A stretch of 64,000 nucleotides of DNA from an uncultured Dehalococcoidia bacterium (GTDB lineage: Bacteria > Chloroflexota > Dehalococcoidia > Lucifugimonadales > JAAXIE01), in the NCBI GenBank assembly GCA_951813255.1, contig OX638353.1, positions 1,054,001 through 1,118,000 of the forward strand. The letters are read 5' to 3'. Made by a program: the position numbers and the translations under genes. The notes beneath the pieces are model-generated. The model was not told the DNA's origin. It worked only from the letters and a program-made list of their open reading frames with translations, and did not search any database. Shown here piece after piece: positions 51,248 to 60,339 of this stretch (its first letter is position 1; the number at the start of each line of letters is the position of its first letter).

Positions 51248-52054
51248 CTAGTTATCAGCCGCCACAGCCACCTGCGCCGGCACGTACCGCTCCACAAACA
51301 GCTTGATGAAGTCGGCAATGGGCTCACTGAACCGCGCATCTGTATCGAAGATGTGGTCTGTCCCCGCAAACAGGTGCAGGTCCACATGCACCCCGGCAGC
51401 ATCCAATGCATCGTACATGCGGGTTGTCATAGAGTGATGCACCATCGTATCGGCGGTGCCATGCACCATCATCGTCGGCGGATACCCAGGCCGCGCATAC
51501 GACAGAGGCGTGGCCTCCCGGATTAATTCCTCACTCGGATTGCTCCCGAACATGGCAGCCCGCTCCGGCCTATGGGCAATCTCAGACACATCCGTCACCG
51601 GGTATATAGCCACCACTGCCGCAACCCCGCTGCTGACGCCAGCATTCCCCCCGTTACCTTCCAGTTGTCCCGAGTCACCGCCAGCAATCAGCGCCAGATG
51701 CCCTCCCGCCGAGCTTCCACACACCACTATCCTGTCGGGATCGACGCCAAGCTCACTGGCATTCGCCCGCACCCAGCGCAGCGCCGCCTTCACATCATGT
51801 ATCTGCGCTGGCCAAGGGGCCTGGTCCATCACCCGGTACTCCGCAACCACCGCCACCAGCCCCCGACGGGCCAACTTATAACCGTACCGGTCCACTTGAC
51901 CGCCACGATTACATGTCTGCCAGCCCCCGCCAGGCAGAAGAACCACGGCAGCCGTGGGCCCATCCTGGCTCTCTGGCTGGAACACATCCGCCTTCAACTC
52001 ATAATCTCCACCCTGCCCCACAACCACGTTTTCCTGTACTCGAACGTCCGCCAT
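51248..52054 (-). CDS. Alpha/beta hydrolase, esterase/lipase of the BD-FAE type
   Basis: A 268-residue esterase. VVLLPGGGWQTCNRGGQ replaces the usual HGGGW oxyanion motif with PGGGW. The nucleophile Ser is in VCGSSAGGHLA near residue 115, the acid in HGTADTMV and the base in GTDHIFD. It hydrolyses ester or acyl bonds of small substrates. ATG at 52054 is used; a GTG three bases upstream is possible. No signal peptide is present. Confidence 0.86.
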   Translation of the reverse strand: MADVRVQENVVVGQGGDYELKADVFQPESQDGPTAAVVLLPGGGWQTCNRGGQVDRYGYKLARRGLVAVVAEYRVMDQAPWPAQIHDVKAALRWVRANASELGVDPDRIVVCGSSAGGHLALIAGGDSGQLEGNGGNAGVSSGVAAVVAIYPVTDVSEIAHRPERAAMFGSNPSEELIREATPLSYARPGYPPTMMVHGTADTMVHHSMTTRMYDALDAAGVHVDLHLFAGTDHIFDTDARFSEPIADFIKLFVERYVPAQVAVAADN

Positions 52055-52104
52055 CACATACCATCCTATGCGAAAGTTTCGCCACTGCCGGATTCTGTCA
52101 GACC

Positions 52105-52134
52105 TGGAAACTCCTGCCTTGGAAACTCCTGCTA
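52105..52134. repeat. 15-bp tandem direct repeat, possible operator
   Basis: TGGAAACTCCTGC occurs at 52105-52117 and 52120-52132, exactly 15 bases apart, about 80 bases upstream of the MFS gene start and close to a TAGTATAC box. Confidence 0.55.
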
Positions 52135-52214
52135 GTATACAACGCTGGGGCCTTCAGAACTGTCATGGCCTCCACGGTAGCTAGCGCGCAGGTGGCATTG
52201 AAAGCAAGATTAAT

Positions 52215-53441
52215 ATGGTAGCAACTACCCACAGAACGGGCTTCTGGAGTTCTCTCGAGAACCGCGACTTCCGTTGGCTCTGGGTCAACACAACAGGCCA
52301 GTCCATGGGCATGGGTATGCAGTTCTTCCTCTTGGGCTGGCTCGTGCTCGAACTTACCAGCTCCTCGTACCAGCTGGGCTTGGTCATTTCCCTCTACGGC
52401 TTCCCCAACTTGGCCTTCGTCCTGTTCGGCGGCTTGATAAGTGATCGTTTCGACCGCCGCTGGCTGGTCTTCGGATGCCAGACCGCTGTGGGCGCCTCCG
52501 TCCTAGCCCTCGCAATCCTGGTCGTGACCGACCGTGTGGTCCTCTGGCACGTCTACACCGTCGCCTTCTGGCTGGGTACCATCCAAGCCCTCAACCTCCC
52601 AGCACGCATGGCCCTCGTCGCCGACATAGTCCCCCACAACCTCATAATGAACGCCGTCGCACTCAACTCCGCCATGCTGAACAGCGGCCGCATCATCGGT
52701 CCCGCCTTGGGCGGAGGCGTGGTGGAGATTGCCAGCATCACCACCGCCCTCTTCCTCAACGCTGGTCTCTACGTTGGCAGTGCCCTCTGCCTCCTCCCTA
52801 TTCACGCCGACAGCCCGCCCCGCATCAGGCAGGGCGCCAATCTCTTGGCCGAGATTCAAACAGGGATACGCTACACCCTTTCCACCCCAGTGGCGTTGAC
52901 AGTCATCGGTATCGGCTTCGCAGTGGGCTTCTTCGCCTTCCCACACATTCAAGTGTTGCCGGGTTTCGCCAAAGATGTCCTGAACGCTGGGGCGGGCGAG
53001 GCAGGCCTGCTCCTCACAGCCGCTGGAATCGGCTCCCTCGTTGGCAGCATAGCCCTCGCCGCAATGGGCGGGGTCACCTTCAAGAACTGGCTCCTCATCG
53101 CCACCAGCATTGGCTTCGGCATCAGCCTCTTCGCCTTCGCTTGGTCGCCATGGTACTGGGTCTCTTGGGTCCTTCTCCTCTTCGTAGGGCTCGTAAGCAT
53201 GGGCTACGTGACCTTGGGCACCTCTGTACTCCAGATGACCACCCCAAGAGAAGTCCAGGGACGCGTCATCAGCCTCTGGACCGCATCCGCCGCCCTCATG
53301 TTTGTGGGTGCCCTCCCCATGGGCCTGGTTGCCGACCGGATGAGTTGGCCCATAGCCATGGGCGGAGGTGCAGCCATATCCCTCGTATTCGTCCTCTGGT
53401 TGGGAGTCATAAGGCCCACCTTCCGACAGTTGCGGATATAA
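52215..53441 (+). CDS. MFS transporter
   Basis: A 408-residue membrane protein with about 12 hydrophobic segments, the MFS loop SDRFDRRWLV after segment 2 and a conserved MNAVALNSAMLNSGRIIGPALG block in the fourth to fifth segments. It belongs to the enterobactin-exporter (EntS)-like group of MFS efflux proteins. The ATG has no clear ribosome-binding site. The class II aldolase gene begins 51 bases later on the same strand. The exported compound is unknown. Confidence 0.9.
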   Translation: MVATTHRTGFWSSLENRDFRWLWVNTTGQSMGMGMQFFLLGWLVLELTSSSYQLGLVISLYGFPNLAFVLFGGLISDRFDRRWLVFGCQTAVGASVLALAILVVTDRVVLWHVYTVAFWLGTIQALNLPARMALVADIVPHNLIMNAVALNSAMLNSGRIIGPALGGGVVEIASITTALFLNAGLYVGSALCLLPIHADSPPRIRQGANLLAEIQTGIRYTLSTPVALTVIGIGFAVGFFAFPHIQVLPGFAKDVLNAGAGEAGLLLTAAGIGSLVGSIALAAMGGVTFKNWLLIATSIGFGISLFAFAWSPWYWVSWVLLLFVGLVSMGYVTLGTSVLQMTTPREVQGRVISLWTASAALMFVGALPMGLVADRMSWPIAMGGGAAISLVFVLWLGVIRPTFRQLRI

Positions 53442-53492
53442 CTATTTGCGGGTAACTTAGATAGACTCGTACAAACGGACAACAGGAATGCG

Positions 53493-54209
53493 ATGGACGA
53501 GCTAGAAACGCAGCTACGCGACTTGGTGGTAGCCAACCGCATCCTCGCCCGCGAAGAAGTCGTCGACGCCTACGGCCACGTCAGTGTGCGCCATCCAGAC
53601 CACGCCGACCGCTACCTCCTCTCTTGCTCCCGCAGCCCTGAATTGGTCACCCTCGACGACATTGTGGAACACACCCTCACCGGCGACCCCGTAGGCACTG
53701 AGGATCGCACCCTCTACGCTGAACGGCACATCCACGGCGCCATCTTCGAGCAGCGCCCCGACGTCCAGGCCGTGGTCCACAACCACTCCCTAGCCGTCCT
53801 CCCCTTCACTGTAACCACCACCCCCCTCCGCCCCATGTTCCACACCGCAGCCCTCATGGGCAACGAAGTGCCCGTGTGGGATATACGGGACAATTTCGGC
53901 ATTACGGGCATGCTCGTAGTCAACATGGACCAAGGCCGAGACCTCGCCCGCACGCTGGGCTCCAACCGGGCCGCCCTGATGCGCGGTCACGGCTGCGTGG
54001 TCGCCGCCGCATCAGTGAAGGAGGCGGTCATGTGCTCCATCTACCTGCAGGTCAACGCCCGTCTCCTCCTCGATTCTCTCCCTTTGGGCGAGGTCAACTA
54101 CCTCCTGCCCGGCGAGGTGGACGCCCTGCGCGACAATCTCCTGCGCCCCGTCTCCATGGACCGGGCCTGGCAGTATTGGAGGATGCGGGCCGGATGCGAG
54201 GACCTCTAG
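53493..54209 (+). CDS. Class II aldolase/adducin family protein
   Basis: A 238-residue protein with the class II aldolase fold. The zinc ligands are recognisable in AERHIHGAIF and VVHNHSLAVLPF, and RGHGCVVAAASVKEAV supplies the third His; the catalytic acid is in that region. Known relatives are fuculose- or ribulose-phosphate aldolases and 3-hydroxy-acid decarboxylases. It is followed 54 bases later by a RidA protein, so the two may act in one pathway. The substrate is not known. Confidence 0.88.
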   Translation: MDELETQLRDLVVANRILAREEVVDAYGHVSVRHPDHADRYLLSCSRSPELVTLDDIVEHTLTGDPVGTEDRTLYAERHIHGAIFEQRPDVQAVVHNHSLAVLPFTVTTTPLRPMFHTAALMGNEVPVWDIRDNFGITGMLVVNMDQGRDLARTLGSNRAALMRGHGCVVAAASVKEAVMCSIYLQVNARLLLDSLPLGEVNYLLPGEVDALRDNLLRPVSMDRAWQYWRMRAGCEDL

Positions 54210-54263
54210 CCCAATGTACAAACCAAATGGCCATACTGATGAAAGGATACTTGGGAGGCTCCG

Positions 54264-54956
54264 ATGAAGTTGACTGTTTATCCTTGGCAGGATCGCGAAT
54301 TCGTCGCTGTATCCGGCGAGGCCACCGAAGGGGACGACGCCACTCAGCAGACTAGGGAACTATTGCAGCGTTTCGACAATGAGTTGCGCAGGCTCGGACT
54401 CTCTCTCGATAACACCGTCCGCACCCGCCTATGGGGCGTAGACCGCGACAGCCGCGACCAAGGCGGGTCGGAACGGGTAAGAGTGCTCTCCGCCAAGGCC
54501 CGCTCCGCCAGTTCCAGTTACATCTCTCCCCACCACTTCGACTCCGACACTGCAAAAGTGGCCATCGACCTGCTGGCCATGCGTCCCCACGAACCCCACG
54601 CCGAGAAGTTCCTCAAGGAGTACGACCCTCCCATAATCCCCCTCCGCTACCTGACCTACGACTCCATGGCAGTACTCTCGGGCGTCACCGCTGTCCTCCC
54701 AACCCTCCCCGACCAGTTGGACAACATCCTCCCCCGCATCGAGGCCTCCCTATCCGACGCCGGCTGCACATGGGACGATGTCGTCCACGTAGCCTTCTTC
54801 CTCCACCGCAGCCAGAAGCTGGATGACCTGCGCAAGCTCTTCAGCCAGCGCGTACCCAACCACATCCCTGAAACCGAGTACGCCTTCGTCAACGGCTACT
54901 CCACTCCCGGCAAGCTCATAGAGGTGGAAGCCACCGCCAAACTTCCCACCGCGTGA
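54264..54956 (+). CDS. RidA-family protein with two RidA-like halves
   Basis: A 230-residue protein, about twice the usual RidA length of 130. The first half covers DREFVAVSGEATEGDD and RFDNELRRLGLSLDNTVRTRLW; the second begins about residue 125 with LRYLTYDSMAVLSGVTAVLP, DNILPRIEASLSDAGCTWDDV and a C-terminal KLIEVEATAKLP. Conserved RidA residues are partly retained in the second half, notably the EVEA strand. RidA proteins hydrolyse reactive enamines/imines. GGGAGG precedes the ATG. It is probably in an operon with the class II aldolase. Confidence 0.82.
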   Translation: MKLTVYPWQDREFVAVSGEATEGDDATQQTRELLQRFDNELRRLGLSLDNTVRTRLWGVDRDSRDQGGSERVRVLSAKARSASSSYISPHHFDSDTAKVAIDLLAMRPHEPHAEKFLKEYDPPIIPLRYLTYDSMAVLSGVTAVLPTLPDQLDNILPRIEASLSDAGCTWDDVVHVAFFLHRSQKLDDLRKLFSQRVPNHIPETEYAFVNGYSTPGKLIEVEATAKLPTA

Positions 54957-54999
54957 CTCCAACGCGCAATCCCCGACCCCACTGAACCAGCCACAAATT

Positions 55000-55027
55000 A
55001 AAGGGGCGACCATATGGTCGCCCCTTT
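55000..55027. terminator. Palindromic bidirectional terminator
   Basis: AAAGGGGCGACCAT (55000-55013) and ATGGTCGCCCCTTT (55014-55027) form a perfect 28-base palindrome between the convergent RidA and propeller genes. A second hairpin, GGTTCCCAAGC (55036-55046) with GCTTGGGAACC (55053-55063), follows. Confidence 0.75.
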
Positions 55028-55076
55028 CCGTTCCCGGTTCCCAAGCATGTGGGCTTGGGAACCCACCCTTGTCAAA

Positions 55077-56084
55077 CTAGATGTGCGTCACCAGCAGCGA
55101 GTTCACCGGCGGTATCTCATCCAGCACCTCGCGGAATGAGTCCCCACCGTTCTCCGTCAGCCACAGGCTCCCCTTGGGGAAGGTGCCAATGTAGAACGTG
55201 TCTGGGTCGCCCGGGTCGCCCGCTACCGCGCGCGGTGCAGGCACCATCACCTCGGGCAGACCGCCCACCAGCCTCTGCCAGCTATCGCCCTGGTCGTCGC
55301 TGCGATACACCGCACTATTTGCCCCTTCAGGCCGCTTGAACCAGAAGGGCGGTGGCACCTCTGCAGCAGCGGTGAACAGCACCTGCGGTCGGTCCGGGTG
55401 CACGATGATCTGCGACATATACCGGTGGTCCAGACCATCCATCGCATCGACGAAGGACTCGCCACCGTTGACGCTCTTGAAGATGCCTTCCCCAGCGGTG
55501 TGTATCACCACATCCGGGTTGTTCGGCATTGTATTGACATAATGCGCGTCGAAGTGCGTCCCAGCCTTGATGTCCTGCCAAGTCGCCCCATTATCCAGGC
55601 TTCGGACGATCCAGCCCTCTTCCACTGCCCCCAGAATCCGGTCGCCATAGGCGTCCAACCCCTTCATGTGGGCCACATGGGGCGGGTTCGGGAACGTCCA
55701 GTCGATCGTCTCCGGCAGGTTGCGCATCGTCTCGCAGTCCGTCCACGTATCCCCGCCGTCGTCACTCTTGAAAACAGAAGCCGGCCCGGTACCACCATAG
55801 AGCGTCCCCGTCAGAGGGTTCTGCGCCAGCGACCATGCCTCTCGATACAGGATCCCATTGTTGATCTCCGTCCAAGTCTCCCCGCTGTCGTCGCTCCGCC
55901 AGAACCCATTCTTCATCGTGGTTGCATACACCCTGCCCGGCACCCTCGAGTCAGCCAAAAGATACCTGACAATTCCCATCCCCTGCAGCCCCGAGGGCCT
56001 AGACTGATACTGCCCGCCATTGCCACGGGCAATAAACACCCCATCCGAGGTGCCCATAAACACAACACGGTCTGAACTAGCCAC
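55077..56084 (-). CDS. Asp-box beta-propeller (BNR/Ycf48-like) protein
   Basis: A 335-residue propeller with at least six Asp-box units: SDDSGETW, SDDGGDTW, SLDNGATW, SVNGGESF, SDDQGDSW and TENGGDSF. Such proteins resemble sialidase/Ycf48/VPS10 propellers and bind proteins or glycans; enzymatic residues of sialidases are not visible. No signal peptide is evident. GTG at 56084 follows AGGAGG with good spacing and is preferred over the overlapping GTG at 56093. Confidence 0.82.
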   Translation of the reverse strand: MASSDRVVFMGTSDGVFIARGNGGQYQSRPSGLQGMGIVRYLLADSRVPGRVYATTMKNGFWRSDDSGETWTEINNGILYREAWSLAQNPLTGTLYGGTGPASVFKSDDGGDTWTDCETMRNLPETIDWTFPNPPHVAHMKGLDAYGDRILGAVEEGWIVRSLDNGATWQDIKAGTHFDAHYVNTMPNNPDVVIHTAGEGIFKSVNGGESFVDAMDGLDHRYMSQIIVHPDRPQVLFTAAAEVPPPFWFKRPEGANSAVYRSDDQGDSWQRLVGGLPEVMVPAPRAVAGDPGDPDTFYIGTFPKGSLWLTENGGDSFREVLDEIPPVNSLLVTHI

Positions 56085-56164
56085 GGCACTCACCTCCTGA
56101 TAGCTTGCCAGCGTCTGTCGCCATTATAGCCCTTCAATACGTCATGGGCACAATGACCCACCTG

Positions 56165-57442
56165 TCATGCCGGCCTGGACTCAGATGGAGCCCCCTCTGG
56201 AGTACCGGCAGCCGATGCCGAAACCACCCCCTGCACCCCCGCCCCATCCAAACTCCCCAAATCCCGCTTGAAAGCCGCCGAAACAACCGTATACCCCACC
56301 ACCGCAGCACCCCCAATAGCCAACGCAAACGGTGCCCCCAACACACCAATACTGGCAAGCGCGCTCGCCTGCACCGCCCCCAATGGACGTATGTTGAACG
56401 TCATCCCATAGAAGCCCATCACCCGGCCACGGAACTCGTCCGGCACCATCATCTGCAGCGAAGTCTGCGTGCTCGTGGTGAACCCCGTCGTGAAAACCCC
56501 AAGAACAACCATCAACACCATGGCCAAGGCGAACGACCCCACATACTCCGACGTAAGCGCGAAGGCAGCCAGCGACACTCCGCTCATGACGCACCCCACC
56601 ATGATCAACCATGCCCGGGGCGCATCGCCGGGTCGCGACGCCAGCCACAACGCAGTCACCAGAGACCCCACCGCCCCAACACCCAACAGCAGCCCCTGCC
56701 CGTCTGCCCCCACCTCCAGCACATCAACAGCAAAAATCGGCATCAGCATGATGTAAGTGGTCCCGAAGAAGCTGTGGAAGAAGGTCAGCCCCATCAGGAA
56801 CATGAAGGAGGAGTTCCCTCTGATGAACTGCAGTCCCTCCTTGATGTCCGATGCAGCATTTCTGCCCGTGCTTCGTCTGATGGGCGGTATCCGCAGGGCA
56901 TAGAGCACCACTGCCATCGCCACGAACCCCGCCCCAGCCACGTAGAAGGAAGTCGCCGTATCCGCCTGCGCAATGATGAAGCCAGCCACTGCCGGAGCCG
57001 CAATGCGAGTGCCCGGCCAGATAGACGAATTCATGGCCACAGCGCTCATCATGTCCTTACGCTCTACCAGGTGAGGAAAAATAGAACGCCGTGCTGGCTG
57101 GTCGAATGCTTCAACAGCCCCTGAAAGCAGGGCGATCGCTATCAGGTGCCATACCTCCACCGAGCCTATGAGAGTAATGGTGGCCAGAAGGAACGCAAGC
57201 GCCGCGATGACCAGTTGCGTAACCACTATCAAGCGGCGCTGGTCCACCTTGTCAGCCGCAACACCCCCCGCTAGGTTCAGAATTATCGCGGGAATCCCGT
57301 TGGCCAGACCGATGTAGCCAAGCGAAAGCGGTGAGCCCGTGATTTCGTATATGAGCCAGAACTGCCCAAACCGCAGTATCTGGAAACCGCTTATGGATGC
57401 CACACTCCCCAGCCAAAAGGCCCGGTAGGCTGGGTAGCGCAT
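56165..57442 (-). CDS. MFS transporter
   Basis: A 425-residue membrane protein with about 12 hydrophobic segments and the MFS motif AADKVDQRRLIV after segment 2. The QPARRSIFPHLVERKDMMSA block, an EntS-type feature, is shared with the MFS protein at 52215, so they are related. The substrate is unknown. ATG at 57442 is used; a CTG 18 bases upstream, preceded by AGGAG, is a possible alternative start. Confidence 0.88.
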   Translation of the reverse strand: MRYPAYRAFWLGSVASISGFQILRFGQFWLIYEITGSPLSLGYIGLANGIPAIILNLAGGVAADKVDQRRLIVVTQLVIAALAFLLATITLIGSVEVWHLIAIALLSGAVEAFDQPARRSIFPHLVERKDMMSAVAMNSSIWPGTRIAAPAVAGFIIAQADTATSFYVAGAGFVAMAVVLYALRIPPIRRSTGRNAASDIKEGLQFIRGNSSFMFLMGLTFFHSFFGTTYIMLMPIFAVDVLEVGADGQGLLLGVGAVGSLVTALWLASRPGDAPRAWLIMVGCVMSGVSLAAFALTSEYVGSFALAMVLMVVLGVFTTGFTTSTQTSLQMMVPDEFRGRVMGFYGMTFNIRPLGAVQASALASIGVLGAPFALAIGGAAVVGYTVVSAAFKRDLGSLDGAGVQGVVSASAAGTPEGAPSESRPA

Positions 57443-57706
57443 CGCGGAGGGAAGTTTCAGCGGAGGAAGCTCCTGGGTCTGACAGTGGGGCGTTCAGGCA
57501 GGCTCGCCTCGTCTAGACCAGTCTACAAACAGCCCCAACTACCGTCAAACGCTCGACGTCACCGCCTTTCCTTGCCCTCAGGTTGACCCTCGTTTGGGCC
57601 GACACTACACTTGGCCCAACAGACTGGCCTATCGGGGCAGACCCGTCAGCTCACATGAGGCGTTCGCCCACCGGCTCGGCCCACAAGCTCCATAGGAGGA
57701 AGAACC

Positions 57707-58759
57707 ATGGACTTCGGAGTATTCCTCGACTTCATACGCAGACGCGGTTATTCCCAAGAGGAGACCTTCCGCGAGTCCTTCGATCTGATCGACTTGGGCG
57801 AGGAGATGGGCCTCGACTCCGTATGGCTGGGCGAGATGCACTTCAACCCCAACCGCTCCGTTCTCTCCGCCCCCATCGTCGTCGCCAGCTCCATCGCCAC
57901 CCGCACCAAGCGCATGCGCGTCGGCATGGCTGTCCAGGTCCTCCCCCTCATCAGCCCTCTCCGCATAGCTGAAGAAGCCGCCACCGTCGACCAGATCAGC
58001 GAAGGCCGCTTCGAGTTCGGCGTCGGCCGCAGCGGCAACGCCCGCGCCTACGACATCATGGGCGTCCCCTACGAGGAGAGCCGCGAACGCTTCCAGGAAG
58101 CCCTCGACATCATCCTCGAAGCATGGAAGGGCGAACCCTTCAGCTACCACGGCCAGTTCAACAACATCGAGGGCGCCACCGTCTCCCCCGCACCCTACCA
58201 GAAGCCCCATCCCCCCATCCGCCTCGCCTCCACCACCGACGACAGCTTTGCCCGCGTGGGTCGCTTGGGCTACCCCATCTTCCTTTCCATGCGCGGCATG
58301 GACATCGAAGACCTCGAGCGCAACATGGTCGACTACCGCAAGGCGTGGAAGGAAAACGGCCATCCTGGGGACGCAGGCGATGTCTCCGTCCGCTTCCCCG
58401 TGTACATCGCCGAAACCGAGCGCGAGGCAATGGAGGAACCCAAGGAGAGCATCGAGGCCTATTTCGCCCGCATGCGCGAAATATTCGAGGAGGGCCTAGG
58501 GCGTTCCGGCTCCGAACCCGCCGTCGCCCGAGAAGACAGGGTAAAACGCCTGGAAAAACTCAGCTACGGCGAAATTCTAGAAACCAAGGTCATCTTCGGC
58601 ACCCCCGACCGCGTCGCCGACCGCCTCACCCAATTCAAGGAGACCCTCGGCCTCACAGGCTTCACCGCCGAACTCAACCCCGGCGGCCTCCTACCCAAGG
58701 AAGCCGTCGAGCGCAGCCTCAAACTCCTGACCCAGGAAGTCATGCCAGCCTTCAAGTAA
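57707..58759 (+). CDS. Luciferase-like flavin-dependent monooxygenase
   Basis: A 350-residue LLM enzyme: MDFGVFLDF at the start, LGEMHFNPN in place of EHHF, GMAVQVLPLISPLRIAEEAATVDQIS and GRFEFGVGRSG. TAGGAGG lies upstream of the ATG. It is preceded by a divergent MFS transporter and followed by a repeat-rich gap. Codon use is strongly C-ending. Reaction and substrate unknown. Confidence 0.9.
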   Translation: MDFGVFLDFIRRRGYSQEETFRESFDLIDLGEEMGLDSVWLGEMHFNPNRSVLSAPIVVASSIATRTKRMRVGMAVQVLPLISPLRIAEEAATVDQISEGRFEFGVGRSGNARAYDIMGVPYEESRERFQEALDIILEAWKGEPFSYHGQFNNIEGATVSPAPYQKPHPPIRLASTTDDSFARVGRLGYPIFLSMRGMDIEDLERNMVDYRKAWKENGHPGDAGDVSVRFPVYIAETEREAMEEPKESIEAYFARMREIFEEGLGRSGSEPAVAREDRVKRLEKLSYGEILETKVIFGTPDRVADRLTQFKETLGLTGFTAELNPGGLLPKEAVERSLKLLTQEVMPAFK

Positions 58760-58778
58760 CCCGCGCCACCACCCCGTC

Positions 58779-58798
58779 ATTCCCGTGGAGACGGGAAT
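58779..58798. repeat. REP-type short palindrome
   Basis: ATTCCCGT and ACGGGAAT (arms 58779-58786 and 58791-58798) within CGTCATTCCCGTGGAGACG, a widespread type of short bacterial intergenic repeat, 20 bases after the LLM stop. Confidence 0.6.
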
Positions 58799-59056
58799 CC
58801 ACGGCCCGCAACATACCCCATTTACCCTGAAATGAGGGATGGACTAGAACACCGGGTGTAACCGTGAACGTCTTAGAAGGGATGCTCGATGTCGTTATAT
58901 CGCATTCACAGGGAACGTACCGTCTCTGCAATCGAACGGCTTGCTTATTTACAGTGAGTGCATCCTAAGCCCCGGCGGCAACAGCTACCTGCCACCCTCG
59001 TTCGTCCTGAACGAAGCGAGAAGGCTGTACATCGGGTTGATAATTAGCGAGATTGC

Positions 59057-59140
59057 CGTTCGTCCTGAGCGAAGGCGATGGGTTGTACATCCGACCAGCT
59101 GAGGTTGGATGTACAACCCACTGCCGAAGTCGAAGGACAC
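59057..59140. repeat. Palindromic repeat element C
   Basis: Left end CGTTCGTCCTGAGCGAAGG, right end CGAAGTCGAAGGACA. Inner arms TGGGTTGTACATCC (59079-59092) and GGATGTACAACCCA (59107-59120) pair perfectly over 14 bp. The core TACATCCGACC is shared with element B. Confidence 0.8.
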
Positions 59141-59202
59141 CGCCTCACCCTTTCGTCATTACCCGAACCCAATAGAGCGATTCACCCCAACGGAGGCCAC
59201 CA

Positions 59203-60339
59203 ATGAAGCGCAGCACCGACCGCATCCTCACCACCCACACCGGCAGCCTCCCCCGTCCCATGGACCTCGCCCAAATGCTGGAAACCAAGGATGCCGGCCA
59301 ATCAGTTGACGAGGCCTCACTATCCCGTATGTCCCGTGAAGCCGTAACCGAAGCCGTCCGCAAACAGGTCGAAGCAGGCATCGACATCGTCAGCGACGGC
59401 GAGCAGGGCAAGGTCGGCTACTCCACATACCCTCGCCACCGCCTCACCGGCTTCGGCGGCAGCAGCTCGGCGCCCGCCCGCGCCGACTGGGCCGACTTCC
59501 CCGAAGCCTCCAAAAAATACGGCCAGTCCTCCACCGTATACCGTCCCGCCTGCAACGCCCCCATGGAATGGGCCGATCGCGACGCCTACAAGACTGACAT
59601 CGCCAACTTCCAAAAAGCCGTCGCCACCGCCAACCCTACCGAGGCCTTCATGACCGCCGCCTCGCCCGGCGTCATCGCCCTCTTCCTCGGCAACGAACAC
59701 TACCCCACCCACGAAGCCTACGTCGGCCGTCTTGCCGAGCTGATGAAGGACGAGTACGAAGCCATCGTCGAAGCAGGCTTCCTCCTCCAACTCGACTGCC
59801 CCGACTTCGCCATGGGCCGTCACATGAAGTTCGCCCACCTCACCGACCCGGAGTTCTTCCGCATCGCCGACGCCAGCCTCGAAGCCCTCAACCACGCCAC
59901 CCAGAACATCCCCCCCGACCGCATGCGCCTCCACCTCTGCTGGGGCAACTACGAAGGCCCCCACCACCGCGACATCGCCCTCAGCAGCGTCCTGCCCGTC
60001 GCCCTTCGCGCCCGCCCCCAAGCCATCTCCTTCGAAGGCGCCAACCCCCGCCACGAGCACGAATGGGCCGTCTTCCAGGAAATGAAGCTCCCCGAGGACA
60101 AGATAATCATCCCCGGCATCGTCGACTCCACCACCAACTTCATCGAGCATCCCCAGTTGGTGGCCCAGCGCATCACCCGCTACGGCCGCATGGTCGGTCG
60201 CGACCGCGTCATCGCCGGCTCCGACTGCGGCTTCGGCACCTTCGCCCGCACCACCCCCACCGTCGAACCCGAAATAGTCTGGGCCAAGCTTGCCGCCCTA
60301 TCCGAGGGCGCCCGCCTCGCTACCAACGAGCTCTGGTAA
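59203..60339 (+). CDS. MetE-like cobalamin-independent methionine synthase family protein
   Basis: A 378-residue MetE C-terminal-domain protein starting ILTTHTGSLPRPMDL. Zinc ligands are visible as His and Cys in LHLCWGNYEG, Glu in ISFEGANPRHEHEW and Cys in GSDCGFGTF. It belongs to a branch different from 41335 (YxjG-like), with an insertion near residues 85-110 and no DEPA motif. Methyltransfer to homocysteine or another thiol is likely but unproven. GGAGG lies before the ATG. Its last 42 bases overlap the opposite-strand hicB. Confidence 0.87.
   Translation: MKRSTDRILTTHTGSLPRPMDLAQMLETKDAGQSVDEASLSRMSREAVTEAVRKQVEAGIDIVSDGEQGKVGYSTYPRHRLTGFGGSSSAPARADWADFPEASKKYGQSSTVYRPACNAPMEWADRDAYKTDIANFQKAVATANPTEAFMTAASPGVIALFLGNEHYPTHEAYVGRLAELMKDEYEAIVEAGFLLQLDCPDFAMGRHMKFAHLTDPEFFRIADASLEALNHATQNIPPDRMRLHLCWGNYEGPHHRDIALSSVLPVALRARPQAISFEGANPRHEHEWAVFQEMKLPEDKIIIPGIVDSTTNFIEHPQLVAQRITRYGRMVGRDRVIAGSDCGFGTFARTTPTVEPEIVWAKLAALSEGARLATNELW

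Larger units (their letters stand above)
58760..59202. other. Gene-free gap of 443 bases with repeat elements
   Basis: The gap holds a REP-type palindrome at its left end, a degenerate half-element starting CGTTCGTCCTGAACGAAG at 58999, and the full element C at 59057-59140. The middle (about 58810-58990) shows no convincing ORF, promoter or RNA gene. Confidence 0.7.
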
